Shown here: positions 1 to 9,666 of the stretch, one piece after another
Layout: each line of letters opens with the position of its first letter
How positions within the stretch are numbered: position 1 is the first letter of the stretch
Assembly: GCF_017743995.1 (NCBI RefSeq)
Contig: NZ_JAGHRB010000002.1
Coordinates: 124,001-188,000, forward strand
Length of the DNA stretch: 64,000 nucleotides
DNA from: Ruegeria sp. R13_0
GTDB lineage: Bacteria; Pseudomonadota; Alphaproteobacteria; Rhodobacterales; Rhodobacteraceae
Direction: 5' to 3'
Program-made: the position numbers and the translations under genes
The notes under the pieces: generated by a model
What the model was told of the DNA's origin: nothing
Database searches by the model: none
Seen by the model: the letters and a program-made list of their open reading frames with translations, nothing else

Positions 1-2
1 CA

Positions 3-746
3 CTAGGCGCAGCGATTTCTCCCGAGGCCGATCTGCGCGTTCTGCTGCGCATCGAAAGGGATCTCTGCACGCTGTCGATCGACAGCTCAGGCGAGCCGCT
101 GCACAAGCGCGGGCATAAAACTGCTGTCGCCAAGGCCCCGATGCGCGAGACCATGGCCGCGATGTTCCTGCGCGAATGCGGGTTCGAGGGGACAGAGCCG
201 GTTCTTGACCCAATGTGCGGCTCGGGCACCTTTGTGATCGAGGCCGCCGAGATCGCCCTTGGGCTGGCGCCGGGACGTTCGCGATCCTTCGCTTTCGAGC
301 AGCTGTCCGGGTTCGACAAAGCGGCATGGCAGGCAATGCGGAGCGCGTGCCACCCATCCGAAAGCCCCCTTCAGTTCTACGGCTCCGACCGAAATACAGG
401 CGCTGTCGAGGCCGCCTCTGCCAACGCCGAACAGGCTGGTGTGGCGGAGCATACCCGTTTTCAGCATCGCGCGGTCAGCGATATCAAACCACCCCCCGGA
501 CCCGCTGGTCTGGTCATCGTGAACCCCCCATACGGCGCGCGGATCGGCGATGAAAAACGTCTGCGTTCGCTCTATGGCAGCCTTGGCAAAACGCTGATGA
601 ACCGCTTTCAGGGGTGGCGCGTCGGCGTCATCACCAGCGCCCCTGCCCTCGCCCGCGCGACGCGCCTGCCATTTCTGCCCACTGGTCCGTTCGTCGATCA
701 CGGAGGCACGAAAATTCGCCTGTATAGAACCGAGATTCTACAATAG
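3..746 (+). CDS. RNA (guanine-N2) methyltransferase, RlmL/THUMP type, 3' part
   Basis: C-terminal part of a class I SAM-dependent RNA methyltransferase of the UPF0020/RlmL kind, which methylates a guanine exocyclic nitrogen in rRNA or tRNA. The reading frame is already open at base 3, so the start lies outside the window. Visible family marks in order: the linker LHKRGHK followed by KAPMRET, the SAM-binding motif DPMCGSGTFVIEAA, an acidic GSDRN motif at the end of the second strand, and the catalytic NPPYG motif. The protein ends shortly after a final beta hairpin (TKIRLYR), as expected for the family. It sits about 100 bases before a tRNA gene on the same strand. Family assignment is firm. 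Which RNA position is modified cannot be told from this part. Confidence 0.88.
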   Translation, partial: LGAAISPEADLRVLLRIERDLCTLSIDSSGEPLHKRGHKTAVAKAPMRETMAAMFLRECGFEGTEPVLDPMCGSGTFVIEAAEIALGLAPGRSRSFAFEQLSGFDKAAWQAMRSACHPSESPLQFYGSDRNTGAVEAASANAEQAGVAEHTRFQHRAVSDIKPPPGPAGLVIVNPPYGARIGDEKRLRSLYGSLGKTLMNRFQGWRVGVITSAPALARATRLPFLPTGPFVDHGGTKIRLYRTEILQ

Positions 747-851
747 AGCGTTCAGCCCAACCTAGCCGAGCGCGCCAGGGTTTTTCCAATTTCACGCGCA
801 AGAATCCCCCTTGCGCATCCCAACCCACGCGTATAGACCCGCCGCCACGGT

Positions 852-928
852 CGGAGTGTAGCTCAGCCTGGTAGAGCACTGTCTTCGGGAGGCAGGGGTC
901 GGAGGTTCGAATCCTCTCACTCCGACCA
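852..928 (+). tRNA. tRNA-Pro(CGG)
   Basis: A complete 77-nt cloverleaf. The acceptor arm CGGAGTG pairs with CACTCCG, the D-arm is GCTC/GAGC, and the anticodon stem CTGTC/GGCAG encloses the loop TTCGGGA, so the anticodon is CGG (proline). G follows the anticodon, which is usual for tRNA-Pro. The T-arm has the loop TTCGAAT, and the 3' CCA is encoded. The gene borders a decayed defence-type gene on the other strand, the usual position for an integrative element at a tRNA 3' end. I found no second copy of the tRNA 3' end and no integrase. Confidence 0.95.
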
Positions 929-942
929 ATAAATCCAGACAC

Positions 943-2894
943 TTAGCCCATGTTGCGTTGCCCCCTATTCAGGGTCGTTCCGGATTTGATCCGGATTATA
1001 CGGATATTCGGGCGGGATTCTTTGGAGAACAAGCCTTTAGAAACCGAAAAGCCGCTGACCGGGCTGGCACCCGCATCAACGGCCAAATCGAAAAGTCTGT
1101 ACGGGATGGACAAGGTCTTCATGTAGTCGGTGTAAAGGTTGTCTAAGAACATGGTCGCCACGATGTCCACGATGTCCTGTCCTGCACCACTCAAACCGGA
1201 CAGATTCGGAATCGTACTCCTGTCAAATAGGTCAACGAACGTGGTGGTATTCTCGGGATTGGTCTCGAAGATCATTAGGTCACGAAGCAAGGTCAGAACC
1301 GAGACAACGCTGTCGTTCTTACCTAGCGCCGAGTAGACGTCGAAGACGTCATTTATCGAGGGCGCGTGTCCTTGTGCGCAGGACTGGTACGCCTGCATGA
1401 CGCTCGAATAGAGATCGTTTCTTTGTACTTGTCCGATGCCGGTGATTCGCCTCAGTAGGTCGCAGAAGAAATTCGCACGTCGCACACGTTCGATTTGCAC
1501 GGCCATGCGGTCATCGGTGTCAACGCCAAGGGCAAAGAAGTTGATTGGCAGTGGTGATTTCGAGGGGTCCAGAATCTTGGCTCCCATCACCTCGGGAAAC
1601 TCTCCCTCTGAGTAGTCGCGCTTTTAGTCAAAGATGAACACCTTGGGAGAATGCCCACGGTTCCACGGCGCCTATCGCGAAAGTTGGAATACTAACGACT
1701 TGAGGAACGGCGTCTTGCCGGTGCCGAGGTCGCCCACGACCCCGACGTTCAGCTGGTTGAGAGAGGTTTCACTGGGCCGGAAACTCACCGGCTCCAGCGC
1801 GGTCCCACGTGGACGGTGCCCAACGAGCACGTCGATACCAAGGGACGCCTCTTCAACTTTCTCCACCCCGTCACCAGATGACTCCTCTTCTTCTTGTTCC
1901 TTCTCCACAACTTCGAGTCCGACGACTGCATATTTTTTTCCGCAATTTGCTGATCGTCAGAGGGCAGGGAGTCATCCTCCCGCGCGTCGATGGGCTTATC
2001 GGATGTCTCCTCGTCTGCGCCTGTTCCACCATCACCAAGACCCAAGGCTAGCTGCCTGTCCTCCGTGTCCATGTCTTCGTCGGACGACTTGACGATCTCA
2101 AGGGCAACTGCCTGCTCAACGATTTCCGCGACTTGCTCACCGACTTGGGAGAGGCGTTCAGCATCATTGGAACACTTTGGATTTGCAAAAAACTGGCCAG
2201 CTTCGCGAGCGCCTCCAGCGCGCTGTTCGTAGAGGCCACCACCTGCGCCGACCGCATCCACTTGGAACCAGAACAGCGTTTCTGCAGACGCAGAAATGCG
2301 TGCTTTACCGGCGACAACCCGGCTGAGGATTCCGGTTTCCAAGTGCACCTGCCCCGGCTGTCGCCCAGGGCGAAGCGAGAATGCTGCCTCGATCAGGGTA
2401 CCCAACGCAGCATTCACTAGGGCAAGTCTCCCTCCTTCAGCCGCCATGTTATTACCGAGCTTCTCCAAGTCACGCTTGGTCGAGTCCAAGTGGTCCTTCG
2501 GGTCGGCCAGTAGCTGAGAGCCCCGCGCCGGGAATGAAGCCTTGTCGCCCGACCTCATTTTTACCTCGACAGGATGAAGCTCAATCGAACAGGTACCGTC
2601 GTCCGCCAAACGACTTATCACAAGCAGCAGATTTGCACGCCTTTGATCATCAACGGTCCGCGCCCCTTCCCCGAGAATGTCGATCAAGGGGAAAACAGCA
2701 TCCATGGGAACAACACAGCGGATCTCCGCGTCGCCAGCGCGTCTTTCCCATTCAGTGAGGGCCTTAAACGCGATGGGAAAGCCCATCGCTCCCAGGCTTT
2801 CCGTGTGCCCCATGGTTAACAACGTGGATAGGCCTACGCCTCGCACACCTAGGCTCGCTATGACGTTGCGTACATCGCTTGGTATACTCGCCAT
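943..2894 (-). pseudogene. Decayed DptH-like HerA/FtsK-type ATPase gene
   Basis: Remnant of a large P-loop ATPase resembling DptH, the motor of DNA-phosphorothioate-dependent restriction. The first open stretch (from 2894 to about 1940) carries a (VPMDAVFPL)...(IELHPVEVKMR) region of the kind that precedes the motor domain. The continuation in another frame has the Walker A motif GDLGTGKTPFLKS, then VFIFD and KRDYSEGEFPEV. Lesions: a frameshift near the run of seven T (plus strand) at 1933-1939, and two in-frame stops, TAG at 1672-1674 and TAA at 1624-1626. The second replaces the tyrosine expected in a FDYK-like motif. After the stretch ending MKTLS (about 1100) the sequence departs from the family, so the Walker B end is missing. 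The 2894 ATG may be internal to the original gene, since DptH proteins are far longer. No dptF or dptG is recognisable nearby. Decay is clear; the DptH label is a motif-based judgement. Confidence 0.6.
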
Positions 2895-2903
2895 AACGCA
2901 GTC

Positions 2904-3362
2904 TCACAATATCTTGACCACCTCTTCGTACAAGGCGTTCGAAGGACGCGCCAAGACCGTGTAGGGATGCGTCGATGCGATTGAACCGGACGACGCCTTC
3001 TGCTTCTCGCGCGACATGAAGGCTGGTCGCCATTCCCAAAGAGCCAATTCGTCGGTCGCGCGGCGAAGCTGAAGCGACAAGACGGACGGGTCTAGGTGCC
3101 TGTTACTTGTGTCCAACCACGCTGCCTTGACCACGCGGCTACTGATCATCATCAACGATAGCTGTTCTGTTTTTCTGCACACTCTTCGAGACCAAGTTCG
3201 ATCCAGCGGTTGCCAGTATTCGAAACTCTCCTTTTTTGACCAAGAGCGGAGTAGATATGTCCACGCGATGTTGGCCGTCACGATGGAAAATTCGGCACGG
3301 AAGGTCGGGCCGGCTGAATTGAAGAGGTGAACAGCAGCGATCATGGCCTCATTGTAATCCAT
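2904..3362 (-). CDS. Hypothetical protein with DUF3644-like start, possibly a fragment
   Basis: A 152-residue frame ending 9 bases before the ATPase remnant on the same strand, so the two were probably one transcription unit. The N-terminal stretch (AAVHLFNSAGPTFRAEF, then IAWTYLLRSW) resembles the opening helices of DUF3644 proteins, which occur in defence islands. After about residue 50 the sequence no longer looks like that family, and its low-complexity charged composition suggests truncation or a frame change. No catalytic motif or membrane segment is visible. It could be a chimeric leftover of two genes joined by deletion. Function unknown. Confidence 0.35.
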   Translation of the reverse strand: MDYNEAMIAAVHLFNSAGPTFRAEFSIVTANIAWTYLLRSWSKKESFEYWQPLDRTWSRRVCRKTEQLSLMMISSRVVKAAWLDTSNRHLDPSVLSLQLRRATDELALWEWRPAFMSREKQKASSGSIASTHPYTVLARPSNALYEEVVKIL

Positions 3363-4081
3363 TCAAGTTGAAGGGTAGTCTTGGAACGCGACTCCATGCA
3401 GCGACCCGCGCTAAGTCATGACAATAGCCAATCAACGCTAATTGCTCAGAACCTGCACTACGTCCTATCAGGACGCAGTGTTTGTCCTTCCGCATAACTA
3501 CTCAGAGTTGCTGGCGTGCCTAAATCTACCTCACCGCTCAAGCAGCTAGTGATAGTTGAGGGCGATGAAAATGAAACTCAAAAACCCATTTGTTTTAAGA
3601 AATTGGCACTAGCGAAGCCAATTTCGTCGTCGCTTGTCATCAATCCAAGCAGCAAGCACTTCCTGTCAAAGCCATTGGCGGACGACCTGCCACATCGCCT
3701 GAGACGCAATTTCTCAAAACAGAAAGGAACATCATGTTCATACATTCAGGTTACCTTACAGAAGTTTCCGACTATGAAAACCGCGCGATGCGGGCTTTGA
3801 CCCACTGTGTACCTGAGTACGACAACACCGCGCCCAATGCCGGTTCATGGCTACTAAGCAGGACCTTTGTCCGAAAGGTTCTCGGCCTTAGGCTGACGGG
3901 GTTCGCATCGCACGCGCTTTGTGCGACATGAAAGGTTTTTTGTTGTAGGTCTCGCGATCAGAATGTGCCAATTCGCTTATGCGCAAGGCTCAAGGTGCAA
4001 TTGCGGTCCTCACTGGCATCAACAAACGACTACCCTATCAAGCATTGACAAAGCTCGTTGTTTGCGAGGCAACTATTGAGT
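3363..4081. other. 719-bp stretch without a convincing gene
   Basis: Between the island remnant and the LysR gene. Two short plus-strand frames exist (GTG at 3516, 94 aa; ATG at 3734, 65 aa). The second is preceded by a good ribosome-binding sequence (AAAGGAAC) and begins MFIHSGYLTEVSDYENRAM, so it might be a small or truncated gene, but I recognise neither. No tRNA, terminator or clear inverted repeat was seen. It is probably more island debris. Confidence 0.4.
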
Positions 4082-4978
4082 ATGGACAATCTATCAGACC
4101 TTAAGCTGTTTGTGCGCGTCGCTTTAACTGAGAGCTTCGCAGCAGCGGCGCGCGTTGAGGGTATGACGAGCTCTGCCGTCTCAAAAGCAGTGCAGCGTGT
4201 TGAATCAGAGGTCGGTGCAAAACTGTTTTCCCGGACAACCCGCTCTGTGGCGCTCACCGTCGAGGGAGAAAGGCTACTTGAAGGCGCGCGCAAACTGCTG
4301 GATGACGCGGAAAGCTTGAAAACCGAGTTTACAGACAGCCTAGACGAGCCAAGAGGGAAACTTGTTGTTTCCGCATCAGCCGTTTTTGGGCGTATGTGGC
4401 TGACACAACGTGTCTTGTCCTTCATGTGCCGCTACAAATATGTTGAGGTGGAACTCAGGTTTGAGGATCGGATTGTCGATCTCGCGTCAGAAGGAATTGA
4501 TGTCGCCATACGCATCGGCGAGCTCGGTGACAGTGCCAATCTGGTCGCACGGAAGTTATTCGATGACGTCATACACACTGTCGCTGCGCCTTCTTATGTA
4601 GAACGCTACGGGCATCCCCAGCGAATAGCTGAACTGGACGCCCACAGAGGCATACACTACCGCGCTCAGAACACAGGGCGGCTCTTTCCTTTCATGTTCG
4701 AGTGTAATGGCAAAGCTGTACGGCGCACGCTTGACCCAGTCCTGATCGGGAATGACATTGATGCAATCCACCAAGCTGCAGAAGCTGGACTCGGTATCGC
4801 GCAGCTCCCGACTTATCTGATTCTGGATTCTTTAGAACAAGGGCACCTGGTTGAGGTTATGGAAAACGTCCGAATGGACAAGTTCCCCTATTCCATCGTT
4901 TATCTCGATCGAAGACTTGTTGCGCCGCGCGTCAGAGCATTTGTGGATTTCCTAGTCTCAAACCCACCAAGTTTCTGA
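4082..4978 (+). CDS. LysR family transcriptional regulator
   Basis: A 298-residue LysR-type regulator. Residues 1-60 form the winged helix-turn-helix (DLKLFVRVALTESFAAAAR, then SAVSKAVQRVE and LFSRTTRSV). The rest is the type 2 periplasmic-binding-like effector domain, with typical GKLVVSA and IDVAIRIG segments. This is the subgroup that often regulates a neighbouring oxidoreductase or efflux operon. I chose the ATG at 4082 (MDNLSDLK) over the upstream one at 4058 because family members begin a few residues before the helix-turn-helix. It is followed on the same strand, 142 bases later, by an RND efflux pair, so control of that pair is the obvious guess. Effector unknown. Confidence 0.9.
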   Translation: MDNLSDLKLFVRVALTESFAAAARVEGMTSSAVSKAVQRVESEVGAKLFSRTTRSVALTVEGERLLEGARKLLDDAESLKTEFTDSLDEPRGKLVVSASAVFGRMWLTQRVLSFMCRYKYVEVELRFEDRIVDLASEGIDVAIRIGELGDSANLVARKLFDDVIHTVAAPSYVERYGHPQRIAELDAHRGIHYRAQNTGRLFPFMFECNGKAVRRTLDPVLIGNDIDAIHQAAEAGLGIAQLPTYLILDSLEQGHLVEVMENVRMDKFPYSIVYLDRRLVAPRVRAFVDFLVSNPPSF

Positions 4979-5120
4979 ATTAGAATATCTATTTTGCGCC
5001 ACTATCGAATTGCGTCCTGACAGGAAAGAGTGATCGTCCTACCGGCGGGCTACAAGGTTGAGCCTGAAACAAGACATTCTACCCATAATCCCGGGCCTGT
5101 TGCCCATTGGTGAGGATAGA

Positions 5121-6323
5121 ATGATGCTCAATAAAGGTTCCCTGTTTTCCGGTATCGCGATCGGCGCAGCTGTTGCTGGCGGTCTCTTGTACACGGCAAA
5201 CGAAGTTGAAATTCCCAGTTTTGTTGGTGCAGCAGAGGCGTCAGCTCCGGCTGCAGCGCCATTTGTACCGACGGTCGAGGTCTTCCCTGCGGAGCAGCGC
5301 AACGTCACAGATTGGGATAAATTCACCGGACGCTTCGAAGCGGTGGATGAGGTTCTGGTGCGTGCCCGTGTGTCAGGACACCTTGACGATGTCCACTTTA
5401 CATCGGGACAGATCGTCCAGAAAGGTGATCTGCTTTTCTCGATTGACCCGCGCCCATATCAGACGCTTCTGGCCGCGGCAGAAGCTCAACTTACTGAAGC
5501 AAAAGCCGCTGAAAAACTTAGCCAGTCCGAGCTTGAGCGCGCGGAAATGCTGCGTGAGCAAGGCCATATTAGCCAGTCCGTTCTGGACACACGGAGACAA
5601 AATGCAGCGATAGCCGCGGCAAGTATCGCTTCGGCCCAGGCCGCGATTGATCGTGCCCGTCTGGACCTTGAGTTCACCCAAATTCACGCCCCGGTCACCG
5701 GACGGATTTCGGACGATTATGTGAGTGAAGGCAATTTGGTTTCTGCCGGATCCGGTTCAACTCCCTTGACGACGATTGTTTCGATCAACCCGATAAACTT
5801 TGTGTTCGACGTGACCGAGCAGCAGTATCTCGAATACATGCGTCTGCACGGCGAAACAGGGTTTCGCGGCGTCGCAGGTGACCTGCCAGTCGAGATCAAA
5901 CTGACCGGTGGGATGGATTTCGAACATCTCGGTAAAATCGACTTTGTCGATAACCGCCTGGATGTTGGCACAGGCACACTCAGAGGTCACGCAATTCTGG
6001 ACAATGTGGACGGTCTACTTGTGCCCGGAATGTTTGGAAGCATGCGTTTGGCCGCCGAGACAAAGGAACAAGGCATCGTCGTTCCGGAACGGGCAATCAA
6101 CTCGGATCAGGCAACCAAATTTGTCTGGATCGTTGACGCAGACAACACGATCTCCCGTCGCGATGTAACCCTGCATGATCTCCATGACGGCCTGCGGGTG
6201 GTCGATGGGTTGAACGCTGGCGAGCAGGTCGTTGTTAGCGGGCTACATCTGGTGGCTGCCGGTGCACAAGTTCAGGTCCGCAATACACAGAGTTCTGAAG
6301 CGACCGAAGTCGCACTGCGGTAA
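5121..6323 (+). CDS. RND efflux periplasmic adaptor subunit (MexA/AcrA type)
   Basis: Membrane fusion protein that bridges an inner-membrane RND pump and an outer-membrane channel. It has an N-terminal membrane anchor/signal (LFSGIAIGAAVAGGLLY), a lipoyl/beta-barrel half (RARVSGHLDDVHFTSGQIV), a coiled-coil hairpin (about residues 110-190, rich in A, E and Q), the second lipoyl half (IHAPVTGRISDDYVSEGNLV) and a C-terminal beta-barrel. No lipobox cysteine is seen, so it is probably anchored by its N-terminal helix. The tandem ATG at 5121/5124 is preceded by TGAGGA, which decides the start over an earlier ATG at 5058. The pump gene follows 32 bases downstream. No TolC-like channel gene lies nearby, so a channel encoded elsewhere is presumably used. 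Confidence 0.93.
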   Translation: MMLNKGSLFSGIAIGAAVAGGLLYTANEVEIPSFVGAAEASAPAAAPFVPTVEVFPAEQRNVTDWDKFTGRFEAVDEVLVRARVSGHLDDVHFTSGQIVQKGDLLFSIDPRPYQTLLAAAEAQLTEAKAAEKLSQSELERAEMLREQGHISQSVLDTRRQNAAIAAASIASAQAAIDRARLDLEFTQIHAPVTGRISDDYVSEGNLVSAGSGSTPLTTIVSINPINFVFDVTEQQYLEYMRLHGETGFRGVAGDLPVEIKLTGGMDFEHLGKIDFVDNRLDVGTGTLRGHAILDNVDGLLVPGMFGSMRLAAETKEQGIVVPERAINSDQATKFVWIVDADNTISRRDVTLHDLHDGLRVVDGLNAGEQVVVSGLHLVAAGAQVQVRNTQSSEATEVALR

Positions 6324-6355
6324 GTGCAGCATTTGTTTTAGGTGAGGAAAATCCA

Positions 6356-9300
6356 ATGAAACTGCCCCATTTCTTTATTGATCGACCGATATTTGCGATC
6401 GTGATTTCCGCATTTATCACAATTGTCGGCGCACTGAGCTATTTCACATTGCCTGTCGCGCAATACCCAGAGGTCGCGCCCCCTACAGTGCAGGTAACTG
6501 CGCAATATCCAGGTGCCTCAGCCGAGACAATCGCACAGACTGTGGCGACGCCACTGGAACAACAGATCAACGGTGTTGAAGGAATGTTATACCTATCGTC
6601 TCAAGCGACGGGCGACGGCAATCTGACAATCACCGTCACGTTTGAACTAGGCACCGATCTCGACGCGGCTCAGGTGCTGGTTCAGAACCGAGTTGCCATC
6701 GCGGAACCCCGGCTGCCGGAAACGGTTCGGCGTCTCGGTGTTGTTACTCAAAAGGCGTCTCCTGATCTGCTGCTGGTGGTCCATATGTTCTCGCCGGACG
6801 CATCTCGCGACGCGCTTTACATCACCAACGCGGCGCAGCGGGTGCGTGACGAACTGACACGTCTTGGTGGTGTCGGAGACGTGACCCTCTTTGGCGCGCG
6901 GGATTATTCAATGCGTATCTGGTTGAACCCAGAACGTATTGCATCGCTTGATATGACCCCTGGTGAGGTGATCTCAGCTCTGCGTAGCCAGAACGCGCAG
7001 GTTGCTTCTGGACTTTTGAACCAACAGCCTACCCCTGAAGCCGCCGATTTCGAGATTTCGGTGCAGACGGCGGGCCGTTTAACCGACGTATCCGAGTTCG
7101 AACGGATCATCGTGAAACGCGGGGACGAAGGCCGGATCGTGCGCTTGTCCGACATCGCGCGCATCGAACTGGGTGCTGCGAACTATACGACGCGCGCCTA
7201 TCTCAATAAGGATGCTGCTGTCGCGATGGTCGTGAACCAGCGTCCCGGCACCAATGCGCTTGAAACCGCCGCCGATGTGCTAGAAACGGTCGAGCGGTTG
7301 AGCCAGGACTTTCCCGAAGGTCTGGCCTATGACGTGATCTATAACCCAACCGAATACATTCAGGCGTCGATTGATGCGGTTGTCAAAACCATGATCGAAG
7401 CTGTCGTTCTGGTGGTTGCTGTGATCCTGCTGTTCCTGGGCACGTGGCGCGCGGCGGTCACACCTATTCTTGCGATCCCGGTCTCGCTTGTCGGCACTTT
7501 CGCGGTCATGTCAGCCTTGGGATATTCGATTAACAACCTGTCGCTATTCGGACTGGTCCTTGCGGTTGGTATCGTCGTCGACGACGCCATCATCGTGGTC
7601 GAAGGGATCGAGAAACACATCCGCAGCGGCGCGTCGCCGCGTGACGCAGCACGCAAAACGATGACTGAAGTCTCGGGCGCACTGATTGCCACCTCTCTAG
7701 TCCTCGCAGCGGTGTTTATCCCAACAGCAGCCGTTGCCGGCATCTCGGGCGAGTTCTATCGCCAGTTCGCCGTCACCATCACGGCTGCCACTGCGATTTC
7801 TTTGCTGGTGTCGCTGACCCTGTCGCCGTCGCTGGCCGCGATGTTGCTGAGGCCTCATGGCGAACAGAAGCCCGGCCTGCTGATGCGTCCGGTGGTCTTT
7901 GCCTTGTCAAAATTTGACGCGGGCTTTGATCGCGCGTCCAAAGGCTATGCCTGGGCCACCCGCCGGTTGGTTCGTGTGCCAGCCATCATGCTGAGCTTGT
8001 TTGCAGGTCTGCTGCTGCTGACAGATGCACAATTCTCGAAGGTTCCGGGTGGCTTCGTTCCCGAACAGGACCAAGGGTATTACATCACAGTCGTCCAACT
8101 GCCTCCGGGTGCATCGCTGGAACGTACGGACAAGGTCGTTCGTCGCGCGGTTGATGAATTGCTTGAGATCAAAGGTGTAGAAAACGCCGCCGTCTTCTCT
8201 GGCTTCAACGGTGCGACCTTCACCACTGAGTCCAACACCGGCGTGATTTTCTTTGCCACCACACCGTTTGAAGATCGTAAGGCGCAAGGCGTCAAAGCCG
8301 AGGAGGTTCTGACCGAAGCCCGCCAACGCATGGCAAGTATCGACGATGCGGCGATCTTTGTCATCGCGCCCCCGCCAGTGCGCGGAATCGGGACCGGTGG
8401 CGGCTTCAAGATGATGCTGCAAGACACGGGCAATGTCGGCCCGGTTGCGCTGGAACAAGCCGCGCGTGCCTTGTCTGCTCAGGCCAACGCAGATCCCGGA
8501 CTGGTCGCAGTCTTCTCACTCTATTCCACCGGCACCCCACGTGTCTGGGCTGAGATCGACCGTGAACGCGCCGAGATGCTGAACGTTCCGGTTGCCAATA
8601 TCAACGAAGCGCTTGAGGTCTATCTTGGGTCGTCTTATGTGAATGACTTCAACCTGTTCGGACGCACATATACCGTGGTCGCGCAGGCGGATGCTCAGTT
8701 CCGCGAAAACGCCGAGGATGTCGCGCGCTTGCGGACCCGATCTGACGATGGTGCAATGGTGCCTCTTGGAGCTGTCGCAAGCTTTGAGGACGCAACAGGC
8801 CCGCTGCGCCAGCCGCGCTACAACCTCTTCCCTGCGGCCGCGGTGCAAGGCCAGACGATGCCTGGCGTGTCTTCAGCGGAAGCTCTGGAACGTATGGAGA
8901 AACTGGCCGAACACATTTTGCCCGCCGGTATCAGCTATGAATGGACCGAGCTGAGCTATCAGGAAAAGAATACAGACGACACCGCGTTGATTGTGTTTGG
9001 TTTCGCCGTTCTCTTTGTATTCCTTGTTCTGGCCGCGCAATATGAAAGCTGGGCTCTGCCTGCCGCAGTGATCCTGATCGTACCGATGGTTCTTCTGTCA
9101 GCGATCACCGGGGTGTGGATTGCCGGGTTGGACAACAACATCCTTGTCCAGATCGGGTTTGTCGTGCTCGTTGCACTGGCCTCAAAGAACGCGATCTTGA
9201 TTGTCGAGTTCGCGCGTCAGGCCGAGGATCAGGGTTTGGATCGCTGGCAAGCAGCGGTCCAGGCGGCTCAAACCCGGTTGCGTCCGATCATTATGACATC

Positions 9301-9535
9301 GCTTGCTTTCATTCTGGGCGTTGTGCCGCTGATGATCGCAACAGGTGCAGGTGCTGAGATGCGTCAGGCGCTTGGTGTCTCGGTCTTCTCGGGCATGTTG
9401 GGCGTCACGGTGTTCGGACTTCTGTTCACACCGATGTTTTATGTTGCGCTGCGCGCCGTCGAAGAGCAGCTCTTTCGCAAAGGGGCAACACCGGATGTGA
9501 AGATGAAAGAGACGTTGAAATATCAAAACGTCTGA
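6356..9535 (+). CDS. RND efflux pump permease (AcrB/MexB, HAE1 family)
   Basis: A 1059-residue inner-membrane proton-driven multidrug exporter of full family length. It begins with the usual FFIDRPIFAIVIS first helix, followed by a large porter loop (about residues 35-330), a first membrane bundle, a second porter loop (about 550-860) and a second bundle. The proton-relay aspartates are in GIVVDDAIIVVEG (TM4), and the matching lysine is in ASKNAILIVEFA (TM10). Together with the adaptor it forms a two-gene operon ending in a strong hairpin at 9561. Substrates cannot be inferred. The upstream LysR gene is the likely regulator. Confidence 0.96.
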   Translation: MKLPHFFIDRPIFAIVISAFITIVGALSYFTLPVAQYPEVAPPTVQVTAQYPGASAETIAQTVATPLEQQINGVEGMLYLSSQATGDGNLTITVTFELGTDLDAAQVLVQNRVAIAEPRLPETVRRLGVVTQKASPDLLLVVHMFSPDASRDALYITNAAQRVRDELTRLGGVGDVTLFGARDYSMRIWLNPERIASLDMTPGEVISALRSQNAQVASGLLNQQPTPEAADFEISVQTAGRLTDVSEFERIIVKRGDEGRIVRLSDIARIELGAANYTTRAYLNKDAAVAMVVNQRPGTNALETAADVLETVERLSQDFPEGLAYDVIYNPTEYIQASIDAVVKTMIEAVVLVVAVILLFLGTWRAAVTPILAIPVSLVGTFAVMSALGYSINNLSLFGLVLAVGIVVDDAIIVVEGIEKHIRSGASPRDAARKTMTEVSGALIATSLVLAAVFIPTAAVAGISGEFYRQFAVTITAATAISLLVSLTLSPSLAAMLLRPHGEQKPGLLMRPVVFALSKFDAGFDRASKGYAWATRRLVRVPAIMLSLFAGLLLLTDAQFSKVPGGFVPEQDQGYYITVVQLPPGASLERTDKVVRRAVDELLEIKGVENAAVFSGFNGATFTTESNTGVIFFATTPFEDRKAQGVKAEEVLTEARQRMASIDDAAIFVIAPPPVRGIGTGGGFKMMLQDTGNVGPVALEQAARALSAQANADPGLVAVFSLYSTGTPRVWAEIDRERAEMLNVPVANINEALEVYLGSSYVNDFNLFGRTYTVVAQADAQFRENAEDVARLRTRSDDGAMVPLGAVASFEDATGPLRQPRYNLFPAAAVQGQTMPGVSSAEALERMEKLAEHILPAGISYEWTELSYQEKNTDDTALIVFGFAVLFVFLVLAAQYESWALPAAVILIVPMVLLSAITGVWIAGLDNNILVQIGFVVLVALASKNAILIVEFARQAEDQGLDRWQAAVQAAQTRLRPIIMTSLAFILGVVPLMIATGAGAEMRQALGVSVFSGMLGVTVFGLLFTPMFYVALRAVEEQLFRKGATPDVKMKETLKYQNV

Positions 9536-9560
9536 CCCTCACCTTCAGATGCCTTGATCA

Positions 9561-9594
9561 GGCCCGCCACATCGCGTGGCGGGTCTACTTTTGC
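9561..9594 (+). terminator. Rho-independent terminator of the RND operon
   Basis: A 10-bp stem (GGCCCGCCAC with GTGGCGGGTC, one G-T pair) with a 5-nt loop, followed by a T-rich tract. It begins 26 bases after the pump stop codon. Confidence 0.8.
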
Positions 9595-9666
9595 TTAACC
9601 GAGTTCTTCCCACCGTGCTGTCAGACGAATTCGAACCAGTCTCAGTTTGCTGCCAAAACCGTGAAC

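Noticed and set aside
852..3362. Intact integrative element at tRNA-Pro with direct repeats
   Set aside because: No integrase and no second copy of the tRNA 3' end were found in the window; only remnants remain.
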